From Cereibacter sphaeroides (GTDB lineage Bacteria > Pseudomonadota > Alphaproteobacteria > Rhodobacterales > Rhodobacteraceae), in the NCBI GenBank assembly GCA_003243455.1, contig QFQS01000007.1, positions 1-64,000 on the forward strand: a DNA stretch of 64,000 bases. Reading direction: 5' to 3'. Of this stretch, positions 18,156-27,578 are shown piece by piece. The notes under the pieces were generated by a model. The model ran no database searches. It was not told the origin of the DNA and worked only from the letters and a program-made list of their open reading frames with translations. Within the stretch, counting starts at the first letter, position 1, and each line of letters starts with the position of its first letter. Made by a program: the position numbers and the translations under genes.

Positions 18156-19667
18156 TTATTGCAGGCGCTGACCGTTGGCGTAAAAGCCCTTGTCCTTGAA
18201 CTCCAGCGTCGAGGTCAGGGTATCTTCCTGGCCTTCAACCGGCTTCGCGAACAGGCCCATCATCATGCGGGCGCCCATCGCCTGATCCTCGGGCACGAAG
18301 CCCAGCTGGATCAGCTTGTCCAGCAGACCGTTCGCCCCGACAACCTTCAGGTCCATCTTACCCGTCGGAGCGGGGACGCCGGGGAAGGTGGTCGTGTCGG
18401 TGTTGTCAAAGGTGAACCCGCCCTTGCCCTCGACCGATGCGCCGGCAAGCTTGACCGTCAGTTCGTTCACGTCCAGCGCGTGCATCTCTGCCGGAACAGT
18501 TTCCGTGGGAACCGCCTCGGTCTGCTTGGGGTCCATGATGTCGATCAGCCAGTTCATCTGGCCCTTGGTGTCGATGACGACGGTAGCTGGATCGCGCGGC
18601 AGCACCGAAGCCGGATCGAACAGAGACCAGACATCGTCCGATAGCTTCAGGTCGATCACCCGGGTCAGGAAGGCGAAATCGTTCGGCGTCTCGGACTTCG
18701 ACACCGGCATGAGCAGGTTGAACGACCCCTCGCCATAGCTCAGGCTCAGTTCCGGCACCGGAATGGTCGATCCCGAAACCTTGATCGCCACATCCTTGGC
18801 ACCGCCGCCGTAGTTCAGCTTGTCGGCATCCATCGCGAAGTTGATGCTGCCGCTGCCGATCGTCGCACTGCCCTTCACGTTGTCCGAGGCAGAGGTAGTG
18901 TCGAAATCCATCGTGCCGGTGCCATAGGTGAAATCACCCTCGGTCTTGAAGCCTGCCTTCAGTGCCGCTGCCATATCGGCCATCGCTGCCATGTCCAGCA
19001 GCGTACCGGTCGAGCTTCCGGCCAGTTCATTTACCGTCGACTTTATGTTCACCACATTGTTGGTTTCCGGCTCGGTCATCGACATGACCAACCCCATGCT
19101 GGCGGCCTTCATGTTCGACACGACAGTGGTGGTCTCGCCCGACGTGACAAGATAATCGCCCGAAAGCGCGGTAAGGTCCGCATCCAGCTTCATGTCGAAT
19201 GGCTTTTCGGCAGCCGTCATGTCCTCGACGGAAAGCTTCATCGTCGGTGCGGTGAAAACGTACTTGGTTTCAGTATCGCTGCCCGAGGCAATCACCTTCA
19301 GGTCTGGCTGGCGCACCAGCAGGTTGATCGTGTTTTTCTTGCCCTCCGGGTCCGTCGCCTCGATCGCGACCGGATACTCGGGCGACATGGTGACTTCGAC
19401 CGTGCCATCGCCCAGTTCGCGGAAGTTCACTTTTTCGATCGACCCGTTCAGGGAACCACCCTCGAACGTGGATGCGATCTTCACGCCCGACACGACCAGC
19501 GTATCGCCCGAACGCGCTTCGGATTCGGCTGTAAGCGTCTGGCCATAGGAAGAGGTCAGCTTTTGCCAGCTTGCCCAGACCTGCTCGGCCGTGACCTCCG
19601 CGAATGCCGCGGACGAGCAAAGAAGCGCGGCGAGCAGGCCCGCCCCGCCGAAAAGAGGTCTGGTCAT
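18156..19667 (-). CDS. DUF2125 envelope protein
   Basis: This 503-residue exported protein has a signal peptide (MTRPLFGGAGLLAALLCSSAAFA-E). The mature part is rich in beta strands and Thr/Ser/Asp, with many alternating hydrophobic repeats, and ends ...LEFKDKGFYANGQRLQ, the typical C-terminal signature of DUF2125. These alphaproteobacterial proteins resemble the AsmA/lipid-transfer class in secondary structure, but their function is not established. It precedes pmbA by about 120 bases on the same strand and diverges from the SDR gene. Confidence 0.82.
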   Translation of the reverse strand: MTRPLFGGAGLLAALLCSSAAFAEVTAEQVWASWQKLTSSYGQTLTAESEARSGDTLVVSGVKIASTFEGGSLNGSIEKVNFRELGDGTVEVTMSPEYPVAIEATDPEGKKNTINLLVRQPDLKVIASGSDTETKYVFTAPTMKLSVEDMTAAEKPFDMKLDADLTALSGDYLVTSGETTTVVSNMKAASMGLVMSMTEPETNNVVNIKSTVNELAGSSTGTLLDMAAMADMAAALKAGFKTEGDFTYGTGTMDFDTTSASDNVKGSATIGSGSINFAMDADKLNYGGGAKDVAIKVSGSTIPVPELSLSYGEGSFNLLMPVSKSETPNDFAFLTRVIDLKLSDDVWSLFDPASVLPRDPATVVIDTKGQMNWLIDIMDPKQTEAVPTETVPAEMHALDVNELTVKLAGASVEGKGGFTFDNTDTTTFPGVPAPTGKMDLKVVGANGLLDKLIQLGFVPEDQAMGARMMMGLFAKPVEGQEDTLTSTLEFKDKGFYANGQRLQ

Positions 19668-19788
19668 AACGAAGCCTTCCTGATGAATTTCTTTAAGCGC
19701 ACTTTTCTAACGAGCGGCAGCATGGGTCAAGGGTTTCCGTATCCCGGGCCAATCGGTAAGAATGTGCAGCGTAGCGATGGAGACGGAT

Positions 19789-20532
19789 ATGCAAGGCAAG
19801 ATTGTGGCGATCACAGGAGCAAGCCGGGGCATCGGGGCGGCGGCAGGCCGAATCTTTGCCAACGCTGGTGCAAAGGTGGCGCTGCTGGCCCGCAGCACGA
19901 CCGAAATCGAGCGTTTGGCGGCGGAAATCGGCCCTGCGGCGCTGGCGCTGCGCTGTGATGTCGCGGATGCGATCGCGGTTTCATCGGCATTGGAAGAGGT
20001 GCGGCGCTGGGGTGGTCGGCTGGACGTGCTGATCAACAATGCAGGCGTCATCGAACCCATCGCACATCTTGGTGATGTGGATGCAAAAGCCTTCTCCAGC
20101 GCCATCGACATCAACCTTAAGGGCGTATTCCATGGCATGCGGGCAGCCATCCCGATGATGCGCGCGCAGGGCGGCGGCACCATCATCTCGGTCTCATCCG
20201 GTGCGGCGCATAACCCGCTGGAAGGGTGGGGCGCCTATTGCAGCGCCAAGGCCGGCGCGGCGATGCTGACCAGCGTTGCGCATGTCGAGGAACAAGCGAA
20301 CGGTCTGCGCATCATGGGCCTGTCGCCGGGCACTGTGGCGACCGATATGCAGGTGGCGATCAAGGCGAGCGGCGTGAACCCGGTCAGCCAGCTGGACCCC
20401 TCGGTTCACATTCCTGCCGACTGGCCCGCGCGGGCGCTTTTGTGGATGTGCAGCGCCGATGCCGACGGTTTCCGTGGGCAAGAGATCGTGCTGCGGGACG
20501 AGGCGATCCGCCGCCGGATCGGCCTGATCTAG
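19789..20532 (+). CDS. SDR-family oxidoreductase
   Basis: This classical short-chain dehydrogenase has 247 residues. The cofactor motif TGASRGIG begins at residue 9, followed by DVAD (adenine pocket), the NNAG loop in VLINNAGV, catalytic Ser in ISVSSGAA, and Tyr150-x3-Lys154 (YCSAK). The ATG at 19789 is chosen because GGAG lies six bases upstream. The absence of a clear acidic residue after the second beta strand and the presence of Arg (LLARST) suggest NADP. No pathway is visible, and the serine hydrolase gene follows about 90 bases later. Confidence 0.9.
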   Translation: MQGKIVAITGASRGIGAAAGRIFANAGAKVALLARSTTEIERLAAEIGPAALALRCDVADAIAVSSALEEVRRWGGRLDVLINNAGVIEPIAHLGDVDAKAFSSAIDINLKGVFHGMRAAIPMMRAQGGGTIISVSSGAAHNPLEGWGAYCSAKAGAAMLTSVAHVEEQANGLRIMGLSPGTVATDMQVAIKASGVNPVSQLDPSVHIPADWPARALLWMCSADADGFRGQEIVLRDEAIRRRIGLI

Positions 20533-20622
20533 CACCCGACAGAAAGCTTGACGCAAATGCCGCGCGGGAACACCCTTCCCGCGCCTTCTTGTTGCATTGC
20601 ATTAATCTCTGGGGAAATTTCC

Positions 20623-21798
20623 ATGCGCCTTTTCCTTGCCCTTGCTGCAACGCTCGCCCTTACGCTGCCAACCCATGCCGCCGACCGCGCCGCGCTGACG
20701 GCAGAGATTGAAAAAATCGCAGCCGACTACATGGCGAGCCTCGTTGAAAAGGATCACGCCTCGGGCATCTCGATCAGCGTCAGCCTTCCGGGCGATCCGC
20801 AGAACATCAACGTCGTCGCGGGCAAGGTCTCGCGTGAGGCGGACGCAGCCGAAATCACGCCCGCCACGCTTTACCAGATCGGCAGCATCACCAAATCCAT
20901 GACCGCCGCGGCCCTGCTGCAGCTGCAGGCCGAGGGCAAACTGTCGCTGGAAGACCCTCTTGGCAAATGGTTGCCGCAGTATCCGGCGTGGAAGGATGTG
21001 ACGCTCCGCCACCTTCTGAACATGACCAGCGGCATCCCGACCTATGACGACAACGACGCGATCACCGCCACGCTGGTCAAGGTCGGCATCGGCCGGCATT
21101 TCTCGGATGCCGTGCTGGTGGGCTTCGCCGACCCGACCTATCCGGGCGCGCTGAAGCCGACCAAGGGCTATGACTATTCCAACACCAACTTCATCCTCGC
21201 CGGGATGGTGATCCAGAAGGTCACCGGCAACAGCGTGGGCGACGAATTCCGCAGCCGCTTCCTGGGGGACCGCTACGGTCTGGCCGACACGCATTACGTC
21301 GAGGGTGTGTATCCCGCCGACATAACCGACCGCATGGCCTCGGGCTATTTCTGGCAAAGCGAGTTGCCGGGCCTGAAGCCGCTCATGGGCACGGACATGA
21401 AGGTGCAGGACATGTCCTGGGCCGGGGCGGCGGGCGGTCTGGTCTCCAGCCCCGAACAGGTCACACATTGGGCGCGCGCGCTGTTCCAGTCGGACATGCT
21501 GACCGAGGCGGCCCGGTCCGAGCTGATGACCGTGGTCTCGATGAAGACCGGCGACACAATCGGCTCGGCCACCAAGGACGACCCGCGCGGCTTCGGCCTG
21601 GGCGTCATGGGCTATGACATCGATCCGCTGGGGCAGGGGTGGGAGTATGAAGGCGGCACCATGGGCTACCGCGTCGTCTACAACTACATTCCCAAGGACG
21701 ATGTGGTGGTCTCTGTCGCGATGAACAGCGCGGTGAACGGGGCCGATGACCAGATTGGCAAGGTCGTCGCCGCCATTTCCGAGGCTGCCCGCAAATAG
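20623..21798 (+). CDS. serine hydrolase, beta-lactamase/DD-carboxypeptidase class C family
   Basis: This exported 391-residue protein has a signal peptide (MRLFLALAATLALTLPTHAA). The active-site motif is SITK (S88 to K91), the second motif YSN begins at Y185 (YDYSNTN), and a GGTMGYR segment lies near the third-motif position. This is the fold of AmpC, DD-peptidases and EstB-type esterases. Without a canonical KTG it is more likely a peptidase or esterase than a beta-lactamase. The ATG at 20623 is supported by GGGGAAA and the signal peptide. It would act in the periplasm. Confidence 0.87.
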   Translation: MRLFLALAATLALTLPTHAADRAALTAEIEKIAADYMASLVEKDHASGISISVSLPGDPQNINVVAGKVSREADAAEITPATLYQIGSITKSMTAAALLQLQAEGKLSLEDPLGKWLPQYPAWKDVTLRHLLNMTSGIPTYDDNDAITATLVKVGIGRHFSDAVLVGFADPTYPGALKPTKGYDYSNTNFILAGMVIQKVTGNSVGDEFRSRFLGDRYGLADTHYVEGVYPADITDRMASGYFWQSELPGLKPLMGTDMKVQDMSWAGAAGGLVSSPEQVTHWARALFQSDMLTEAARSELMTVVSMKTGDTIGSATKDDPRGFGLGVMGYDIDPLGQGWEYEGGTMGYRVVYNYIPKDDVVVSVAMNSAVNGADDQIGKVVAAISEAARK

Positions 21799-21841
21799 CC
21801 GCGCCCTTGCCAAGCCGACTGATCGGTTGCACCACGGCGAC

Positions 21842-23017
21842 ATGGAACAGATCGACGCCCTCGTCATTGGAGCCGGCCCCGCCGGGCTGATGGTCGCCGA
21901 GCAACTGGCGCTTGCCGGGTGGCGGGTAGTGGTGGCCGAAGCCAAGCCCTCGCCCGCGCGAAAATTCCTGATGGCGGGCAAGTCCGGGCTGAACCTGACC
22001 AAGGACCAGCCGTCTGGCCCCTTTGCCGCACAATACGCCGAGGCCGCCGATTGGCTTTCCCCCATGCTCAACACCTTCGGCCCCGACAATGTGCGGCGCT
22101 GGGCCGAGGGGCTGGGCCAGCCCCTGTTCACCGGATCATCGGGTCGCGTCTTTCCCGTCGCGATGAAGGCATCGCCCCTGCTGCGCGCCTGGCTCGCGCG
22201 GCTGGACACGCTCGGCGTCACCCTGCGTACCCGCTGGCACTGGCGGGGATTTCAGGGCGAGGCCCTGCTATTCGACACGCCCGCGGGGCAAGTGCCGCTG
22301 CACGCCGAACGAACTATACTGGCGTTGGGCGGCGCAAGCTGGGTGCGGCTCGGGTCCGATGGCGCCTGGGTTCCCTGGCTTCGCGAGAAGGGCGTAGAGG
22401 TAAGGGACTGGCAACCCGCCAACATGGGCTTTCGCGTCAACTGGTCGCCCCAAATGGCCCGCCATTTCGGCACGCCGGTCAAGGGCGCCGCCCTTTGCGT
22501 GGCCGGACGGCGGGAGCGCGGAGAGTGGATCATTTCCGTCCGTGGCATCGAAGGCGGCGGCATCTACGCAATCTCGCGCTGTCTGCGAGAGGGTGCCGCG
22601 CTGACCATCGACCTGATGCCGGAGCTGAGCGAAGCGGAAATTGTTGCACGCCTTGCGCGGGGCAAAAAAGGCGAGAGCTTGTCCAACCGCCTGCGCAAGC
22701 TGGGCCTGCCGCCGATCAGCATCGCGCTATTGTTCGAGTCAGGCACCCCGCCCGCTGGTCCCGATGCGCTGGCGCGGAGCATCAAGGCCGTGCCATTGCG
22801 CCACGACGGCCCCCGGCCCTTGGACGAGGCGATATCGGTCGCGGGTGGCATCACGCGGGATGCGCTGACGCCCGATCTGGAGCTGCGAAACATGCCCGGC
22901 ATCTATGCCTGCGGCGAGATGCTGGACTGGGAGGCGCCGACGGGTGGCTATCTGCTGACCGCCTGCCTCGCCACGGGGCGCTGGGCGGGGCGGGCCGCGG
23001 CAGGGCTCTCGCCATAG
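21842..23017 (+). CDS. TIGR03862-type flavoprotein (BaiN/HI0933-like)
   Basis: The protein has about 391 residues. It has an N-terminal FAD dinucleotide site (ALVIGAGPAGLM) and the family-specific KFLMAGKSGLNLTKDQ block, which aligns with the GGGRCN(L/V)T element of HI0933-like flavoproteins. A second FAD contact is found at the C-terminus (NMPGIYACGEMLDWEAPTGGY). The physiological reaction of this subfamily is not established, though relatives include reductases acting on ring substrates. The ATG at 21842 gives a start directly before the FAD motif. It ends before a structured convergent intergenic region. Confidence 0.85.
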   Translation: MEQIDALVIGAGPAGLMVAEQLALAGWRVVVAEAKPSPARKFLMAGKSGLNLTKDQPSGPFAAQYAEAADWLSPMLNTFGPDNVRRWAEGLGQPLFTGSSGRVFPVAMKASPLLRAWLARLDTLGVTLRTRWHWRGFQGEALLFDTPAGQVPLHAERTILALGGASWVRLGSDGAWVPWLREKGVEVRDWQPANMGFRVNWSPQMARHFGTPVKGAALCVAGRRERGEWIISVRGIEGGGIYAISRCLREGAALTIDLMPELSEAEIVARLARGKKGESLSNRLRKLGLPPISIALLFESGTPPAGPDALARSIKAVPLRHDGPRPLDEAISVAGGITRDALTPDLELRNMPGIYACGEMLDWEAPTGGYLLTACLATGRWAGRAAAGLSP

Positions 23018-23024
23018 GATTGAA

Positions 23025-23195
23025 GATGGCCCCCTGCGTCGGGTTGGCGAAGGCCATCGCCTTCGCCATGCTGTGAAGACCAAGTTGCACCGGCCGTGGC
23101 CCCAAAGGCCGCGGCCAGCGCCCGCCCCGCCCATGGCGGGCGCTTCGCACCCGCCGGGGCACGTCGCGCTGCAGGGGGAAACGCGGATCGCGTTT
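23025..23195. other. hairpin-rich convergent intergenic region
   Basis: Between convergent genes (23018-23246) I see four successive stems: GGCGAAGGC/GCCTTCGCC (23046-23067), GGCCGTGGCC/GGCCGCGGCC with one wobble (23092-23116), AGCGCCCGCC/GGCGGGCGCT (23117-23144) and AAACGCG/CGCGTTT followed by CTTTT (23179-23200, a likely plus-strand terminator). GATGGCC (23025-23031) can also pair with GGCCATC (23052-23058), competing with the first stem. No open frame with a good start is seen. Confidence 0.5.
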
Positions 23196-23246
23196 CTTTT
23201 CCCGCCCGCCCAGAGGTTGCGCTGCCGCAATTGCTGCAGACGCCCG

Positions 23247-24485
23247 CTATCGCAGGCTGTTCAGCAACTCCATCGACGGCACTCCCGTCACCGAATATCC
23301 CGACTGCGCCTGATAGGCGCTGATTGCGGCCTGCGTCTTGGCCCCGATTACACCATCCGTGCCTTGCGTGTCGAACCCGGCAGAGGTCAGCCGCCGTTGC
23401 AATTCCTGCCGGTCGGCAATGGTCATGCCCTGCGCATCCGGCGGGAAGCTGCCGCGGATCGCCGGGCCGCCCGCCAGCCTGTCCGACAGGTGCCCCACGC
23501 CGATCACATAGCTCTCGGCATTGTTGTAGCGAGAGATCACTGTGAAGTTGCGGAAGATCATGAAGGCCGGGCCGGACGCCCCCTGCGGCGTGATGATCGA
23601 CGCCGGGTCATAGTCGCGCACCACATTGCCGTTCATGTCGCGCACACCCATCGCGGCCCAGGCCGAGGGGCTGCGCGTAGTCCCGCGTCCCGTTGGTCCG
23701 GTGAACCCGGCGGGCAGGCGCACCTCCACCCCCCACGGCTGGCCCCGCGTCCATCCCGCCTTGGCCAGATAATTCGCGGTCGAGGCCAGCGCATCGGTCG
23801 GATCGCTCGACCAGATATCGCGCCGCCCGTCGCCGTTGAAATCGACGGCATAGCCCAGGTAAGAGGTCGGGATGAATTGGGTATGCCCCATCGCCCCGGC
23901 CCAGCTTCCGGTCATACGTTCCGGCGTGATGTCCCCATTCTGCAAAATTTTCAGTGCAGCAATCAGCTGCTGCTCAAAGAAATCCGCCCGCCGCCCTTCA
24001 TAGGCCAGCGTCGAGAGCGCCGAGACGACGGGGACGTTGCCCTGTCTTTCGCCGTAAAAGCTCTCCATCCCCCAGACGGCGACGACGACATTCGGCTCAA
24101 CGCCATAGCGCGCCTCGATCTGGCTCAGAACCGATCCATAGCTCCGCAGCGCCGCCTTGCCCTTGGACATCCGCTCTTCCGAGGCCGCGATGGCAAGGTA
24201 GTCTTCCAGCGTGCGGGTGAATTCGGTCTGGCTCCGATCCTTTTCGATCACATCAGGTAGGAAACCTGCCCCGCGAAAGGCCATGTCGAGTGTGCCTGAT
24301 GAAATGCCTTTCGCCTGCGCGCGCGGCTTGAAATTTGCAACCCAGGCGTCCCACCCCGCATTGGGAACCGGGCGCATCACCACCTGCGACGGCCCCGCGC
24401 CGCCACGGCTGCTAACCCCGCCGCTGCATGCCGACAGCATCAATGCCGCCAGCCCGAATGTCACATGCCGCCGTGTCGCCTGCAT
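23247..24485 (-). CDS. MltB-like lytic murein transglycosylase lipoprotein
   Basis: This lipoprotein has about 412 residues and a lipobox LSAC (C20). The MltB/SLT_2 catalytic domain carries the Glu in VWGMESFYG (E141), followed by SALSTLAYEGRR and GAMGHTQFIPTSYLGYAVD. The last 60 residues are a PG_binding_1 domain (QELQRRLTSAGFDTQGTDG...). The enzyme cleaves glycan strands to 1,6-anhydromuropeptides at the outer membrane. The ATG at 24485 is chosen because it gives a compact lipoprotein signal. It is convergent with the flavoprotein gene. Confidence 0.92.
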   Translation of the reverse strand: MQATRRHVTFGLAALMLSACSGGVSSRGGAGPSQVVMRPVPNAGWDAWVANFKPRAQAKGISSGTLDMAFRGAGFLPDVIEKDRSQTEFTRTLEDYLAIAASEERMSKGKAALRSYGSVLSQIEARYGVEPNVVVAVWGMESFYGERQGNVPVVSALSTLAYEGRRADFFEQQLIAALKILQNGDITPERMTGSWAGAMGHTQFIPTSYLGYAVDFNGDGRRDIWSSDPTDALASTANYLAKAGWTRGQPWGVEVRLPAGFTGPTGRGTTRSPSAWAAMGVRDMNGNVVRDYDPASIITPQGASGPAFMIFRNFTVISRYNNAESYVIGVGHLSDRLAGGPAIRGSFPPDAQGMTIADRQELQRRLTSAGFDTQGTDGVIGAKTQAAISAYQAQSGYSVTGVPSMELLNSLR

Positions 24486-24558
24486 CCTGCCCACCGTCTT
24501 GTTTATTTTGACGGCAACGCTAGCCGATCCGGCGCCGCAGGCAAAGCGCAAGCGGCGC

Positions 24559-24909
24559 TCAGACCTCAAGAATGGTCTGAAATCCGCCGTAGATCATGCG
24601 CTTTCCATCAAAGGGCATGGATTGTTCGCGGCTCATCCAGGGATCGTCCATCATCTTTTTCCAGCCCTGATTGCGCGCCTCGCGCGAGGGCCAGACGACC
24701 CAGGAAAAAACTACCGTCTCATCCTCGGCGCGCTTCACCGCCATCGGGAACGACGTCAGCTTGCCTTCCGGCACATCGTCGCCCCAGTTCTCGACAACCC
24801 GCAATGCGCCGTATTTCTTGAATATCCTGGCAGCTTCCGCGGCATGGCTCAGATATTCTTCGCGGCCCTTAGTCGGCACGGCTGCAACAAAGCCATCAAC
24901 GTAGTTCAT
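24559..24909 (-). CDS. DUF1428 family protein
   Basis: This small cytosolic protein of 116 residues matches DUF1428: YVDGFVAAVPTK, YLSHAAEAARIFKKYGALRV, VENWGDDVPEGK and a C-terminal PFDGKRMIYGGF. The fold is a ferredoxin-like (Dabb/ABM) barrel and no reaction has been established. It lies 53 bases after the porin stop on the same strand and about 75 bases before the MltB-like gene. Confidence 0.88.
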   Translation of the reverse strand: MNYVDGFVAAVPTKGREEYLSHAAEAARIFKKYGALRVVENWGDDVPEGKLTSFPMAVKRAEDETVVFSWVVWPSREARNQGWKKMMDDPWMSREQSMPFDGKRMIYGGFQTILEV

Positions 24910-24962
24910 GCGTCTCCTCCCTATTTCCGACGCAACTATCGCATAGGCGGCTCGGTTCCGGA

Positions 24963-26096
24963 TCAGAATTTGAAACGAACCCCGGTGAACAGCGCCAGAC
25001 CATCGTCATAAGACGTCCCCGGCGCATCGTAGTCGTACTGACGTAAAACCGCATAGACCTCGAGGTTTTGCTTGTCGAAGTTCTGCACAACTGCCAGGCC
25101 AACGCTGTCCGCCGACGTATTCTGTGCCTTGACCTCATCCGACTTCTGATAGTCGATCGAAAGGCCGGTCTTGCCCACCTTGAAGAAGGGCCGCAGCAGA
25201 CCCAGCTTCAGATAGCCGGAATTGCTGGTCGCGCCGTTCTTGTCCTGCTCACCCAGCGCCACGGTTGCGCTGATGCCGGTCTTAACATGGATGACCGAGG
25301 CAGAGCCGGACCAGATGGTGGTGTCGCTGCCAAGGTCGCTATAGCCGATCCCGGCCTGTGCCTTGAAGCCCGCGAATTCGCCCGTATAGCGCAGCGCCGC
25401 GTCGTAATAGTCGTTGTCGTCGTTGTCCTTGATCTGCTCCTGCCCATAGGCGATCGAGGCGGTAAAGCCGTCAAGGAAGGTCGGCGTGTCATAGCGCGCG
25501 CGAAAGCGGCGGCTGCCATCGAAGTTCGAGAAGGTCGAACCGACGTTGATGTTCGACAGGCCCGCATCGACAAAGCGGTAATAGTTGCCGGCCGCGATAT
25601 CAGAGACGGCCGAGTAAGCGGCCACCGAGGTTCCCGAGATGTCGATCTCCGAGATATTGTCGGTCGCCATGCTGCCCTGGCCCAGCCAGACCGCGCCATA
25701 GGTCTTGTTGCCGAAGGTGATCTCGGCCTTGCGGACGTTGCTCTTGTTAATATCCCAGTCTGTCGTATCGGTCTTCTGGTTGACCAGCTTCGACGACGAG
25801 GGTGTGTATTCGATCTCAAGGTTTCCGCGGAAGGTCCAGCCGCCGTTCAGGTCGCTCTGAATCCAGTAGCCCAGACGGCTGGTCGAGTTCCCGTTGTCGA
25901 CGGGGGCATAGACATCGGTATCCTTGCCGTCGTCATAGCTCAGGATACCCAGATCGACCTGCCCGTAGAAGGTCAGCTTGCTCTTGGGCGTAAACGTCCA
26001 GACGATTGGTTTGACCTCGGCAAGCGCGGCGGGGCTGGCCGCCGCCAAGGCTGCTGCTGCCATGGCGGCAAGTCTAAGCAAGGAAGCGGGTCGCTT
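24963..26096 (-). CDS. outer-membrane porin
   Basis: This is a Gram-negative porin of about 377 residues. The signal peptide VKRPASLLRLAAMAAAALAA is followed by alternating amphipathic beta strands and ends in phenylalanine (FTGVRFKF), the BAM recognition signal. The start is uncertain. A GTG at 26096 with AGGTG upstream gives a normal signal peptide, while an ATG 11 codons inside is possible. The mature sequence is acidic and loop-rich (SYDDGKDTDVYAPVDNG, KDNDDNDYYD). It differs in length and codon use from the other porin in the window. Confidence 0.85.
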   Translation of the reverse strand, partial: KRPASLLRLAAMAAAALAAASPAALAEVKPIVWTFTPKSKLTFYGQVDLGILSYDDGKDTDVYAPVDNGNSTSRLGYWIQSDLNGGWTFRGNLEIEYTPSSSKLVNQKTDTTDWDINKSNVRKAEITFGNKTYGAVWLGQGSMATDNISEIDISGTSVAAYSAVSDIAAGNYYRFVDAGLSNINVGSTFSNFDGSRRFRARYDTPTFLDGFTASIAYGQEQIKDNDDNDYYDAALRYTGEFAGFKAQAGIGYSDLGSDTTIWSGSASVIHVKTGISATVALGEQDKNGATSNSGYLKLGLLRPFFKVGKTGLSIDYQKSDEVKAQNTSADSVGLAVVQNFDKQNLEVYAVLRQYDYDAPGTSYDDGLALFTGVRFKF

Positions 26097-26202
26097 CACG
26101 AAAGCACCTGTCTGGCTAAGGGACCATGGCCGCGATACTAGGCCTGCGGGATGAACAGGGCGTGACATTTTCTGCACATGCAGCATCCCGCATACCATCG
26201 TA

Positions 26203-26964
26203 TCAGTTGCGATAGTTCGGCTCTTCCTCATCCAGAATCGCCTTCAGATCGGCCAGGTGCCGGTCCGCCATCTCGGGATAGTCGTTCATCTCGATCGCCA
26301 CGCTGGTCGCGATCTCATGGCTCAGCTGCCGCAGTTTACGCCCCGTCTGCAGGGCGCGGATATAGGTCTCGGCGGCGCGCTCGAAATAATACAGCCGGTT
26401 GAAGGCATCGGCCACGCTTTGCCCCAGGACCAGAACGCCGTGGCTGCCCATGATCATGACCTGCACATTCGGGTCTTTCAGCATCGCGGCGCAGCGCGTG
26501 CCCTCTTCTTCGAACGCCAGCCCGCCATAATTCTCGTCGATCACCTGCCGACCGTAGAACATTGCCGTGTTCTGGTCGATTGCGGGCAGTCGCGAATCCT
26601 CCAGCGATGCCAGCACGGTGGCGAAGATCGAATGCACATGCATCACGCAGCGCGCATGCGGCACCAGCCGATGGATCGAGCCATGCAGGCCCCAGGCGGT
26701 CGGGTCCGGCGCATCGGGGCGCTTCAGCACGTCCGGGTCATCGGCATCCAGCAGCAGCAGGTCGCTGGCCTTGATCCGCGCGAAGTGGCGCTGGTTCGGG
26801 TTGATCAGGAACCGTTTTCCATCGTCGCTGACCGCGAGCGAGAAGTGGTTCGCGACCGCCTCGTTCATTCCCAGACGCGCAGTCCAGCGAAAGGCGGCGG
26901 CCATATCCACCCGTTCTTCGGGGTGGTCGAAATTCACGCGCGGCTTCAGTTCGGAAAGGCTCAT
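26203..26964 (-). CDS. class II aldolase/adducin family protein
   Basis: This 253-residue protein has the aldolase_II fold. The zinc ligands appear in MHVHSIFAT (HxH) and a later SHGVLVLG, with an N-terminal RWTARLGMNEAVANHFSL substrate loop. Members include fuculose- and ribulose-phosphate aldolases and many uncharacterised adducin-like proteins. The acid residue of true aldolases is hard to place, so the reaction is open. The ATG at 26964 has GGGAG about nine bases upstream. It diverges from msrB. Confidence 0.86.
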   Translation of the reverse strand: MSLSELKPRVNFDHPEERVDMAAAFRWTARLGMNEAVANHFSLAVSDDGKRFLINPNQRHFARIKASDLLLLDADDPDVLKRPDAPDPTAWGLHGSIHRLVPHARCVMHVHSIFATVLASLEDSRLPAIDQNTAMFYGRQVIDENYGGLAFEEEGTRCAAMLKDPNVQVMIMGSHGVLVLGQSVADAFNRLYYFERAAETYIRALQTGRKLRQLSHEIATSVAIEMNDYPEMADRHLADLKAILDEEEPNYRN

Positions 26965-27129
26965 GATGCTGGCTCCCTGTTCTGGTTGTGGCCAGCCTAG
27001 CAACCGTTGCGCAGTCAAGAAAGGCCGCCAGCGCCATCATCACGTTTCACGGGCGACCTTTGCCCGCCTGGCACCTTGAACAACGCATGGCGGCCCATAG
27101 ATTCCAGCAACAGCGAATGGAGGCGTACT

Positions 27130-27573
27130 ATGGCATATGCCAAGACCGACGAAGCAATCGCACGTCTGACCGACGAACAATTCCGCGTCACGCAGAAAAG
27201 CGGAACCGAGCGTCCGTTCACGGGCGAGTATTACGACAACAAGAAGCCGGGCATCTATGTGGACATCGTTTCGGGCGAGCCGCTGTTCGCCTCGTCAGAC
27301 AAGTACGATTCCGGCTGCGGCTGGCCCAGCTTTACCAAGCCCATCGTGCCGGCGAACGTGGCTGAACTGCGCGACATCTCGCATGGCATGATCCGCACCG
27401 AGGTGCGCTCGGCCCATGGCGACAGCCATCTGGGCCATGTGTTCAACGACGGCCCGATAGACCGGGGCGGTCTGCGCTACTGCATCAACTCCGCCTCGCT
27501 GCGCTTCGTCCCGCGGGACGAGATGGTGGGGGAAGGCTACGGCGACTACGTCGATCAGGTCGAAGAGATCTGA
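27130..27573 (+). CDS. msrB: peptide-methionine (R)-S-oxide reductase
   Basis: MsrB reduces Met-R-sulfoxide in proteins. The 147-residue protein has the SelR core [12 protein letters not shown] (58-69), [17 protein letters not shown] (89-105) and the catalytic Cys in [11 protein letters not shown] (C118), with resolving-type C63. The two CxxC zinc motifs are not present (for example GIYVD in place of the first), so this is a zinc-free form. The ATG at 27130 follows GGAGG. A pair of intergenic hairpins follows before convergent holA. Confidence 0.95.
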   Translation: MAYAKTDEAIARLTDEQFRVTQKSGTERPFTGEYYDNKKPGIYVDIVSGEPLFASSDKYDSGCGWPSFTKPIVPANVAELRDISHGMIRTEVRSAHGDSHLGHVFNDGPIDRGGLRYCINSASLRFVPRDEMVGEGYGDYVDQVEEI

Positions 27574-27578
27574 GTGCG

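Noticed and set aside
20623..21798. True beta-lactamase resistance gene
   Set aside because: SxxK and YxN motifs are shared by DD-peptidases and esterases. No canonical KTG or AmpR partner is seen.
20602..22221. Long minus-strand open frame (about 539 codons) across the serine hydrolase and flavoprotein start
   Set aside because: Both plus-strand genes have catalytic motifs. The antisense product is Arg/His/Ala-rich, as expected of a shadow frame.
23018..23246. Possible SRP (4.5S) RNA
   Set aside because: The conserved GGAA-loop and asymmetric-loop sequence of SRP RNA is absent.
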